Source: Myxococcales bacterium | Lineage (GTDB): Bacteria; Myxococcota; Myxococcia; Myxococcales; Anaeromyxobacteraceae | Length of the DNA stretch: 6,977 bases | NCBI GenBank assembly: GCA_021784495.1 | Contig: JAJXSQ010000121.1 | Location: 1 to 6,977 of the forward strand | Direction: 5' to 3' | Shown here: positions 1-5,439 of the stretch, piece by piece | Layout: each line of letters begins with the position of its first letter | How positions within the stretch are numbered: position 1 is the first letter of the stretch | Position numbers and translations under genes: made by a program | Notes under the pieces: generated by a model | Seen by the model: the letters and a program-made list of their open reading frames with translations, nothing else | What the model was told of the DNA's origin: nothing | Database searches by the model: none

Positions 1-2015
1 CGCGCGGGCGCGCCGCCGCCCGCCGCAGGATCCTCGCCGCCCTCCGCGCCGCCCTCATCGGCGGCGCCCGCCGCCTCGACCGGCGCGACCGGGAGGACGA
101 CGGTGAAGCGCGTCCCCCCGCCCGGCGCGCTCTCGACGCGGACGGCGCCCCGGTGACCGCGCAGGATCCCGAGCACCGCCGCGAGCCCCAGGCCGCGGCC
201 GGTGCCGCGGGTGGAGAAGAAGGGCTCGAAGATCCGCCGGAGGGTCGCCTCGTCCATCCCCCCGCCGTCGTCGTCGACCTGGAGCTCCGCGTAGCGCCCT
301 CCGGGCAGCGCCTCGCCCGCGGTGAACCGGGCGAGCTCCTGTCCGTCGAGCGCCACCGCGCGGAGCCGGACGGCGATCCGGCCGGGGCGGTCGCCGAGGG
401 CGTCGCCGGCGTTGGTGAGGAGGTTCACCACCAGCTGGCCGAGCTGTCCCGCGTCGCCCTCGACCGGAGGGGCCGCCGGGTCGAGATCCAGCTCGACCCG
501 GGCACCGCGCGGCAGCGACGGGCCGGCGAGCCGGGCCATCTCCTCGACGACCCGGTCGAGGTGGACCGGCCCGACCTGGAAGGTTCCCCGCCCGGAGTAG
601 GCGAGGAGCTGGCGGGTCAGGTCGGCGGCCTGGCGCGCCGAGGCGCGGAGGTCGTCGAGCGCGCCGCGCACCCGGTCGCTCCCGGCGGGCAGCTCGCCGA
701 GGGCGTAGCCCGCGTTCGCCAGGATGCCGACCAGGAGGTTGTTGAAGTCGTGGGCGATCCCGCCGGCGAGGAGGCCGAGGCTCTCGAGCCGCTGGGCCTC
801 GCGCACCTGCTCGTCGAGCGCGCGCTGCTCGGTGACGTCCCGCACCAGCCCGATCGACCCGGTGAAGCGCCCCTCCCCGTCGACCAGGGGCGCCCCCGCG
901 ACCTGGAGCCAGCAGGTGCCCCCGTCGGCGCGCCGGGCGCGCAGGTCGTACTGGCTGCTCTCGCCGCGCCGCCGCCCGCCGAGCGCCTCCGCGGCCACCT
1001 CGGCCGCCCGCGGCCCGTCGCCGAGCTCGACCCATCGCCGCCCCAGGAGCGCCTCGGGCCCCGGGTGGCCGAGCATCGCCGCGAACTGGGGGTTCACGTA
1101 GGTGATCCGGCCGTCGACGCCGTTCACCACGACCCCCTCGACGCAGCCGGTGACGATCTGGCGGAAGCGCGCCTCGCTCGCGCTCAGCTCCGCCTCCGCG
1201 GAGATCCGGCCCAGCTCCGCCGCCGCCCGCGCGGCGAAGACGCCGAAGATCGAGGCCGCGTCCTGCACCGGGGAGAGCGGCCGCTCGTCGAGCGCGACGA
1301 GCGTGCCGCGCGCCCTGCCGTCCGGCCCCGGGACCGGCACCCCGAGGTAGCTCTCGATGCCGAGGCCGGCGAGGAGCGGCGCCCGCGGGAAGAGTCGCGT
1401 GACGCCCGCCACCACCTGGATCGGCTCCCCGGCCACCACCCGCTCGCAGGGCATCCCGGCGAGGTCGTACTCGAAGCCCTCGACGAGCCGGTCGCCCCGC
1501 CAGACCGCCTGGGTGCGCAGCCGGTCGGCGCGGCCGGGGAGGAAGCCGGTGAGGAACGCCCAGCGTGCCCCGACCGCCTCGGCCATCGACCGGACGAGCG
1601 CCTCGAGCGCCGGCAGGCCCGTCGCGGCGCCGGTCGCCCCGTGGAGGATCCGGAGGGCGCGCTCGACCTGCCGCTCGCCGGTGACGTCGACGAGGGTGCC
1701 GAGCCGGCGGCCGGCCTGGCCGGGGGGGGCCCGGAGGCGCAGGCGGCGGACCGGACCGGGCGCGAACCGCGCCGGGAGCTCGAGATCGAGCGGCGCCGCC
1801 GGGAGGGCGAGCGCGGCGGCGACGCGATCGCGATCGCCCCGGTCGAGCGCCGCGAGGAGCGCCTCCCCGGCCGCGGACGGCTCCTCCGGGAGCCCGAGCG
1901 GCGCGCCGGCGTGGATCGCGAGCAGGAGGCGATCGCCCACCAGCTCGGCGGCGAAGACCTGATCGCCGGTCAGCGCGGCGAGGTCGGCCAGCGACGCGCC
2001 CGGGGTGGTCGGCAT
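1..2015 (-). CDS. Soluble PAS-GAF-PAS sensor histidine kinase (C-terminus beyond left edge)
   Basis: This is a cytoplasmic sensor kinase of the NtrB-like (HDFNN) type: it should bind ATP, autophosphorylate on histidine and pass the phosphate to a response regulator. The frame is open for 671 codons to the window edge. Residues 1-117 end in a PAC-like strand (LGTLVDVTGERQ), so they look like a degenerate PAS domain. Residues about 118-277 are a GAF domain ending in the usual RAAAELGRI helix. Residues about 278-392 are a canonical PAS domain (SEARFRQI, then ITYVNPQF). The H box AHDFNNLL has H422. The ATPase domain shows the N box (N531, N535), the G1 box DDDGGGM (581-587), the F box FEPFFSTR (596-603) and a glycine-rich GTGRGLGL segment (604-611). 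No membrane segment is visible. After the ATPase domain a Gly/Ala/Glu/Asp-rich linker runs off the edge, so a receiver domain may follow; that is inference. The ATG at 2015 is fixed by an in-frame TAG at 2028-2030. There is no Shine-Dalgarno sequence before it. The ligand and partner regulator are unknown. Confidence 0.93.
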   Translation of the reverse strand, partial: MPTTPGASLADLAALTGDQVFAAELVGDRLLLAIHAGAPLGLPEEPSAAGEALLAALDRGDRDRVAAALALPAAPLDLELPARFAPGPVRRLRLRAPPGQAGRRLGTLVDVTGERQVERALRILHGATGAATGLPALEALVRSMAEAVGARWAFLTGFLPGRADRLRTQAVWRGDRLVEGFEYDLAGMPCERVVAGEPIQVVAGVTRLFPRAPLLAGLGIESYLGVPVPGPDGRARGTLVALDERPLSPVQDAASIFGVFAARAAAELGRISAEAELSASEARFRQIVTGCVEGVVVNGVDGRITYVNPQFAAMLGHPGPEALLGRRWVELGDGPRAAEVAAEALGGRRRGESSQYDLRARRADGGTCWLQVAGAPLVDGEGRFTGSIGLVRDVTEQRALDEQVREAQRLESLGLLAGGIAHDFNNLLVGILANAGYALGELPAGSDRVRGALDDLRASARQAADLTRQLLAYSGRGTFQVGPVHLDRVVEEMARLAGPSLPRGARVELDLDPAAPPVEGDAGQLGQLVVNLLTNAGDALGDRPGRIAVRLRAVALDGQELARFTAGEALPGGRYAELQVDDDGGGMDEATLRRIFEPFFSTRGTGRGLGLAAVLGILRGHRGAVRVESAPGGGTRFTVVLPVAPVEAAGAADEGGAEGGEDPAAGGGAPA

Positions 2016-2024
2016 CGGGCCATG

Positions 2025-2053
2025 AGTCTAGGGCGGTCCGGGAGAACCCGGAA
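2025..2053 (-). promoter_or_regulatory. Weak candidate promoter for the histidine kinase gene
   Basis: Read on the minus strand, TAGACT at 2025-2030 resembles a -10 box, and TTCCGG at 2048-2053 sits 17 bp upstream as a poor -35 box. Transcription would start only a few bases before the kinase ATG at 2015, which would fit the absence of a ribosome binding site. The -35 match is weak and the call rests mainly on position, so it is only a candidate. Confidence 0.22.
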
Positions 2054-2067
2054 GGGCAGGCCCCTTC
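2037..2067. repeat. Two adjacent inverted repeats in the kinase/xth divergent intergenic region
   Basis: The first dyad is TCCGGG-AGAA-CCCGGA (2037-2052), with 6-bp perfect arms and a 4-base loop. The second is GAAGGG-CAGGC-CCCTTC (2051-2067), with 6-bp perfect arms and a 5-base loop. They overlap by two bases. Either could be an operator for the divergent genes, or they could form hairpins in the xth leader RNA. Short dyads are common in GC-rich DNA, so the function is uncertain. The rest of 2016-2109 holds only the G tract and the xth start signals. Confidence 0.4.
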
Positions 2068-2099
2068 ACGGAGGGGGGGGGCAGACGCATCATGTGTGC

Positions 2100-2104
2100 G
2101 GAGG
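2100..2104 (+). promoter_or_regulatory. Ribosome binding site that decides the xth start
   Basis: GGAGG at 2100-2104 lies 5 bases before GTG 2110, a good Shine-Dalgarno arrangement. The competing ATG at 2092 has a GGAG 18 bases upstream (2070-2073) and a run of nine G ending 10 bases upstream, neither as well placed. Confidence 0.6.
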
Positions 2105-2109
2105 TGCGC

Positions 2110-2880
2110 GTGCGGATCGTGACCTGGAACGTGAACGGCATCCGGGCGCGAGAGGCGCAGCTGCAGGAGCTCCTCCAGCGGGAGGAGCCGGACGTCGCCT
2201 GCCTCCAGGAGCTCCGGGCGCCGCTCGACAAGGTGCCGGCGCCGCTCCGCGAGCTCCCCGGCTACCACGGGCTCTGGCACGGCCGCGCCGCCTACGCGGG
2301 GGTCTCGCTGCTCGTGCGCCGCGACCGGGTCGCGGCGGCGCCGCGCTTCGCCCACCCGCCGTTCGACCTCGAGACGCGGGCGGTCGTCGCCGAGGTCGGC
2401 GGGGTCACGGTCGCCTCCCTCTACGTCCCGAACGGCGGCAAGGACTTCGCCGCCAAGCTGCGCTTCCTCGAGGGGCTCGACGCCTGGGCCGCGGCGGAGC
2501 GGGCGGCGGGGCGGCGCCTCCTCCTCTGCGGCGATCTCAACGTCACCGCCAGCGACCTCGACGTCCACGCGAAGGAGCGGCGGGACGGCGCCATCGGCCA
2601 GCGGGGGGAGGAGCGCACGCTCCTCGCCCGGCTCCTCTCGCGGGGGCTGGTGGACGTCGGGCGGGCGGTCGATCCCGGGAACCCCGAGCTCTTCACCTGG
2701 TGGCCGCCCTGGCGCGGCCTGCGCCAGAAGAACGTCGGCTGGCGGATCGACTACGTGGTGGCGAGCGACGAGCTCGCGGCCTCGGCCCGCCGCTGCGCCG
2801 TCCTGGCCCAGTTCGGGACGAGCGACCACGCGCCGGTGGTCGCCGAGTTCGACGGCTGGCGCCCGGCGCTCACGGGCTGA
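2110..2880 (+). CDS. xth: Exodeoxyribonuclease III (AP endonuclease)
   Basis: This is a DNA repair nuclease of the ExoIII/APE1 (EEP fold) family: it cuts the backbone 5' to abasic sites and degrades one strand of duplex DNA 3' to 5', needing Mg2+. The whole protein (256 aa; E. coli ExoIII has 268) is present. Numbering from GTG 2110, the metal and catalytic residues are N7 (TWNVNGIRA), E34 (CLQEL), Y105 (LYVPNG), D142 and N144 (CGDLNV), D214 (WRIDYV) and the D239-H240 pair (SDHAPV). N7 and E34 carry the same numbers as in E. coli ExoIII. Start choice: GTG 2110 has a GGAGG at the right distance and begins straight into the first beta strand (MRIVTWN), as family members do. ATG 2092 would add six residues (MCAEVR). 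The gene stands alone on the plus strand, divergent from the kinase, and its last 11 bases overlap the end of the convergent cytochrome lipoprotein gene. Confidence 0.95.
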   Translation: MRIVTWNVNGIRAREAQLQELLQREEPDVACLQELRAPLDKVPAPLRELPGYHGLWHGRAAYAGVSLLVRRDRVAAAPRFAHPPFDLETRAVVAEVGGVTVASLYVPNGGKDFAAKLRFLEGLDAWAAAERAAGRRLLLCGDLNVTASDLDVHAKERRDGAIGQRGEERTLLARLLSRGLVDVGRAVDPGNPELFTWWPPWRGLRQKNVGWRIDYVVASDELAASARRCAVLAQFGTSDHAPVVAEFDGWRPALTG

Positions 2881-3301
2881 GGAGCCGGCCGCGCGCGCCG
2901 CCCGCCGGGACCGGCGCGTGGCACAGGTCGCAGGACCCGGCGGTGCACCGCCCGACCGGCCCGACCGTCCGCCGGCCGGTGGCGGGGTCCTCGATCGTCG
3001 CCGCCACCGGGAAGCGGAGGGCCCGCTCGGTGGCGAAGTTCCCGGCGGAGTTGGTCTCCAGCCGGACCTCGCGCCCGCCGGCGTCGCGGAGCGCGACCAC
3101 CACCCCCCGGGCGCCGGCGCGGGCCGGTGGCCCGTCCGGCGTCGCGAAGACGCTCCCGGCGGCGGTGAAGGGGTGCTCCGGGGCCTTGCCGCCGGCGCGG
3201 TGGCAGGAGCCGCAGTCCTCGCCGGCGTTGCGCAGCGCGTCCGGGCTCTCGACGCAGCCGGCGGCGAGGAGCGCGGCCGCCGCCGCGGTGATGGGTCTCA
3301 T
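2870..3301 (-). CDS. Cytochrome c-type lipoprotein with two CxxCH motifs
   Basis: This is a predicted exported lipoprotein of 143 aa. The N-terminus is a short hydrophobic signal ending in a lipobox, LLAAG followed by Cys16, the expected lipidation site. Two haem-attachment motifs are visible: C30-G-S-C33-H34 just after the lipid anchor and C124-D-L-C127-H128 near the end, plus a free C119. The stretch between them, about 45-115, reads like a small beta-sandwich of the carboxypeptidase-regulatory-like type (TAAGSVFATPDG, then VVVALRDAGG, then ETNSAGNF). Covalent haem at both sites and an electron-transfer role outside the inner membrane are inferred from the motifs; no partner is encoded nearby. 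Either ATG 3301 or the adjacent GTG 3304 must be the start, because TAG at 3311-3313 closes the frame; ATG is preferred and no Shine-Dalgarno is evident. The gene lies downstream of tolC in the same direction after a 102-bp gap containing a strong hairpin, so co-transcription is doubtful. I do not recognise a named family for the full architecture. Confidence 0.85.
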   Translation of the reverse strand: MRPITAAAAALLAAGCVESPDALRNAGEDCGSCHRAGGKAPEHPFTAAGSVFATPDGPPARAGARGVVVALRDAGGREVRLETNSAGNFATERALRFPVAATIEDPATGRRTVGPVGRCTAGSCDLCHAPVPAGGARGRLLSP

Positions 3302-3319
3302 CACCGGGGGCTAACGGGT

Positions 3320-3351
3320 GCGGGGCCGCGGCGCACACCCGCCGGCCCCGC
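3320..3351 (-). terminator. GC-rich hairpin downstream of the marR-tolC pair
   Basis: GCGGGGCCG (3320-3328) and CGGCCCCGC (3343-3351) are perfect 9-bp inverted arms around a 14-base loop. The hairpin lies about 50 bases past the tolC stop codon on the minus strand and about 20 bases before the cytochrome start. No T tract follows it, so it is not a classical intrinsic terminator; it could be a terminator of the GC-rich kind, an mRNA 3'-end stabiliser or a leader structure of the cytochrome gene. The rest of the gap (3302-3403) shows no convincing promoter or small gene. Confidence 0.35.
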
Positions 3352-3403
3352 CGACCCCGGCGGGCCGCGCCCCGGGGGGCGAGGCCGGGGCCGGGCGACC
3401 GCG

Positions 3404-4930
3404 CTAGCGGGGTCCCGCGACCGGCACCGGGTCGTAGGCGCCCGCGGACTGGAGCACCCGCACCGCCGCCAGCTGGGCGGCCAGCGTCTCGGAGGAGAGG
3501 GAGATCTCGGCGTTGCGGAGCGCGGCGACGGCGTCGGCCTGCTCGACGGCGGTGGCGGCGCCGGCGCGGTAGGAGACGTCGATGAGCCGCTCGTTCTCGG
3601 CGGCCAGGTCGCGCTGCTCCTTCGCCTTGATGGCGTTGGCGCGCGCCGACTCGAGGTCGAGGAGCGCCTGCTGGACCTCCGCCTGGGCCTTCGCCTCGGC
3701 GCTGCGGCGCCCCTCGTCGGCCTCGACGATCCGGGCGCTCGCCTCGCGGAGCTGCGCCTCGCGCAGCCCGCCGTCGAGGATGTTCCAGGTCAGGGCGACC
3801 CCGACCGCCCAGTCCTCGTAGCGTCCGGTGAAGCCGAGGACGTTGGACCACTGGACGTGGCCGAAGAGGCCGATCGCCGGGAGGTAGCGCATGGCGGTGG
3901 CGCGCTTCTGGTAGTCGGCGGTGTCGACCTGCAGCCGCGCGGCCTGGAGGTCGGGGCGGTCGCGCACCGCGTCGTCCTGGAGCCGCGTGGTGTCGCCCGG
4001 GAGGACCGGCTCCGGCGGCTCGGCGACCTCGAAGTCGGCCTGGCGGTCGAGGAGGGTGGCCAGGGCGATCCGCGCCGACTCGTAGCCGTTCCGGGCGCGG
4101 AGCAGGTCCTGCTCCGCCTGGGCCCGGTCGATCTCGGCGCGCAGCAGGCCGACCTTGGCGATGGTGCCGGCCCGGTAGCGGACCGTGGCGTCGTGCTCCT
4201 GGCGCCGGGCGATCCCGAGGAGCTGCCGCTGGACGTCGGTCAGCTTCCGGAGCGAGGCCACGCCGTAGTAGGCCTGGGCGACGCTGAAGAGCACCTGCCG
4301 GCGCGCCGCCTCGACCGAGCGGGCGTTCGCCTCCTCGCCGGTGTAGGCGCCCTTGATGGACATCCAGAGCTCCGGGGCGAGGAGCGCCTGGTGGAGATCG
4401 GCCTGCGCGGCGTACTGGTAGGTCTTCTGGATGGTGATGGTCTCGAAGTTGAAGGGGGCGATGAAGTCGTTCGTCACCGCGCCGGGGAGCCCGGCGGGAT
4501 CCGGCGGCGGCTCGCCGGGGCTGCCGGTCCGCGCGCGGACCGCGTAGGCGGTCGGGAGCCCGAGGGAGACCGGGACGTCGTTCCGCGTGGCGCTCGCCCC
4601 GGCGGTCAGCTGGGGGAGGTAGCCGCTCCAGGCCTTCCAGACGCCGGCCCGGGCCTCGGCGATCCGGGCCCGCGCCGCCTTCAGGTCGAGGTTCGCCTCG
4701 TCGGCGCGCCGGAGCGCGTCCTCGAGCGTCATCGTCGGCCCCGCCGGCGGCGTGGCCGGGACGGCCTCCGGCTCGGCCGGCGCCGGCGCCGGCGCCAGGA
4801 TCGGGGCCGGGGAGAGGGCCGGGGCCGGGGCCGCGGCGGAGGTCGGCGGCGGGGGCGGGGGTGCCGCGGAGGGCGCGGCCGGATCCGTCGCCGCGAGGGC
4901 CAGGGCGGCGAGGGTTGCGAGGGTGATCAT
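3404..4930 (-). CDS. TolC-family outer membrane efflux protein
   Basis: This is a 508-aa outer membrane channel of the OEP/TolC family, which as a trimer forms the exit duct of tripartite efflux pumps or type I secretion systems. The two internally homologous halves are clear. The first has the helix LEDALRRADEANLDL (from 68), GYLPQL (103-108) and RAGTIAKVGLLRAEI near 254-268. The second has RPDLQAARLQV (325-335), RYLPAIGL (348-355) and RAGAATAVEQADAVAAL near 455-471. Long Ala/Glu/Arg-rich helices between them match the periplasmic coiled-coil barrel. The N-terminus is hydrophobic (MITLATLAALALAAT) like a signal peptide but lacks the usual positive residues. A Pro/Ala-rich linker covers about 15-65. 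The ATG overlaps the marR stop as ATGA and has AAGGAG 8 bases upstream, so translation is coupled and regulation by MarR is likely. No adaptor or pump gene follows, so the substrate cannot be read from context. It is a family-level call only, not E. coli tolC itself. Confidence 0.93.
   Translation of the reverse strand: MITLATLAALALAATDPAAPSAAPPPPPPTSAAAPAPALSPAPILAPAPAPAEPEAVPATPPAGPTMTLEDALRRADEANLDLKAARARIAEARAGVWKAWSGYLPQLTAGASATRNDVPVSLGLPTAYAVRARTGSPGEPPPDPAGLPGAVTNDFIAPFNFETITIQKTYQYAAQADLHQALLAPELWMSIKGAYTGEEANARSVEAARRQVLFSVAQAYYGVASLRKLTDVQRQLLGIARRQEHDATVRYRAGTIAKVGLLRAEIDRAQAEQDLLRARNGYESARIALATLLDRQADFEVAEPPEPVLPGDTTRLQDDAVRDRPDLQAARLQVDTADYQKRATAMRYLPAIGLFGHVQWSNVLGFTGRYEDWAVGVALTWNILDGGLREAQLREASARIVEADEGRRSAEAKAQAEVQQALLDLESARANAIKAKEQRDLAAENERLIDVSYRAGAATAVEQADAVAALRNAEISLSSETLAAQLAAVRVLQSAGAYDPVPVAGPR
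4736..4888 (-). repeat. Low-complexity Pro/Ala-coding segment in the tolC-like gene
   Basis: Residues about 15-65 of the TolC-like protein are almost only Ala, Pro, Ser, Thr and Glu, including six prolines in a row. The DNA contains about three and a half copies of the hexamer GCCGGC at 4776-4796 and repeated GGGGCC units around 4816-4832. The segment joins the signal peptide to the first OEP helix. It is probably a flexible periplasmic linker and may vary in length between strains by slippage. Confidence 0.65.
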
Positions 4931-5397
4931 GCGTCGGTCTCCTTCACCAGGGATGTGAGCTTCTCGACGATGCGGAAGAGGTCCCGCCGGTCGGTCGGGT
5001 CGAGGGTGCCGAGCAGCCGGTCGAGCTGCTCCAGCACCTCCTCGTCCACCCGCCGGGCGAGCGCCGCGCCGCGCGCGGTGAGGGTGGCGTGGACCACCCG
5101 CCGGTCGCCGGCGTCGCGGACCCGCTGGACCAGGCCGTCCCGCTCCAGCCGGTCGACCAGCCCGGTGACGGTCTTCTCGGTGACCGCCACCCGGCGCGCC
5201 AGGTCCCCCATCGCCAGGTCCCCGTCGTGGCCGAGGGCCAGGAGGGTGTGGACCTGCGGGGCGGAGAGCTCCAGCTCGCCGCAGGTGGAGGCGATGGGGT
5301 CGCGCAGCGAGCGGCGGCGCATGAGCTCGACCAGCAGCCCGTGGAGGCGCTGGGCCTCGGGGCCGGGGGGGCGCCGGGAGCGCGCGACGGTCCGCAT
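4927..5397 (-). CDS. MarR-family transcriptional repressor
   Basis: This is a 156-aa winged helix-turn-helix regulator of the MarR family, which normally acts as a dimeric repressor released by small phenolic ligands, drugs or oxidants. The DNA-binding domain spans about 45-108: LSAPQVHTLLAL, then MGDLARRVAV, the recognition helix TEKTVTGLVDRLERDG (73-88), and the wing with the family signature DAGDRR (95-100) followed by a beta strand (VVHATLT). The N- and C-terminal helices (about 13-33 and 108-152) would form the dimer interface. A single cysteine, C39, lies in the N-terminal part; whether it senses redox is unknown. The stop codon overlaps the start of the tolC-like gene by four bases, so the two form an operon, and the most likely job is autorepression plus control of this efflux channel. 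ATG 5397 has no Shine-Dalgarno before it, and the putative promoter lies so close that the transcript may be leaderless. Confidence 0.93.
   Translation of the reverse strand: MRTVARSRRPPGPEAQRLHGLLVELMRRRSLRDPIASTCGELELSAPQVHTLLALGHDGDLAMGDLARRVAVTEKTVTGLVDRLERDGLVQRVRDAGDRRVVHATLTARGAALARRVDEEVLEQLDRLLGTLDPTDRRDLFRIVEKLTSLVKETDA
4939..4944 (-). promoter_or_regulatory. Shine-Dalgarno of the tolC-like gene, inside the marR end
   Basis: On the minus strand AAGGAG lies within the last codons of marR, 8 bases before the ATG at 4930. Together with the ATGA stop/start overlap (4927-4930) it fixes the tolC start and implies translational coupling, with terminating ribosomes restarting at once. Confidence 0.8.
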
Positions 5398-5398
5398 G

Positions 5399-5411
5399 AC
5401 GGAGCGTCCGT
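5399..5411. promoter_or_regulatory. Putative MarR operator (ACGGA-gcg-TCCGT)
   Basis: This is a perfect inverted repeat with 5-bp arms around a 3-base centre, starting 2 bp upstream of the marR ATG and overlapping the proposed -10 box. Another TCCG half-site lies at 5391-5394 inside the first codons, so the half-sites alternate TCCG, CGGA, TCCG. MarR proteins typically bind short palindromes over their own promoters, so this is the best autorepression site here. The assignment is inferred from position and symmetry. Confidence 0.45.
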
Positions 5412-5435
5412 AATCCAGATGTTCCGGGGTGTCAA
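5407..5435 (-). promoter_or_regulatory. Putative sigma-70 type promoter of marR-tolC
   Basis: On the minus strand a perfect TTGACA (5430-5435) is followed, after a 17-bp spacer of lower GC than its surroundings, by TACGGA (5407-5412) as a weak -10 box. A transcript would start near 5400, only about three bases before the marR ATG at 5397. The -35 box is striking in such GC-rich DNA; the -10 box is the weak part of the call. Confidence 0.5.
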
Positions 5436-5439
5436 GGAC

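Noticed and set aside
55..2829. Minus-strand open frame of 924 codons covering the kinase region and xth
   Set aside because: It is in a different frame from the kinase and reads Arg/Pro/Gly-rich. The true kinase frame starts at 2015 and carries all the H, N, G and F boxes.
153..3314. Very long plus-strand open frame (over 1000 codons)
   Set aside because: It runs opposite the kinase, crosses the xth gene in another frame and continues opposite the cytochrome gene. Its translation is Arg/Gly/Pro/Glu-rich with no family motif; it is a by-product of high GC.
2751..3851. Minus-strand open frame of 366 codons across xth, the cytochrome gene and the tolC-like end
   Set aside because: It is out of frame with the real cytochrome and tolC-like proteins and has no recognisable domain.
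4776..4832. GCCGGC and GGGGCC repeats as a CRISPR or intergenic repeat array
   Set aside because: They lie in frame within the Pro/Ala linker of the TolC-like protein, have no spacers, and are explained by coding of Ala-Pro runs.
2918..5413. Plus-strand open frame of 831 codons
   Set aside because: It is antisense to the cytochrome, tolC-like and marR genes, which have unmistakable family motifs; the translation is low-complexity without motifs.
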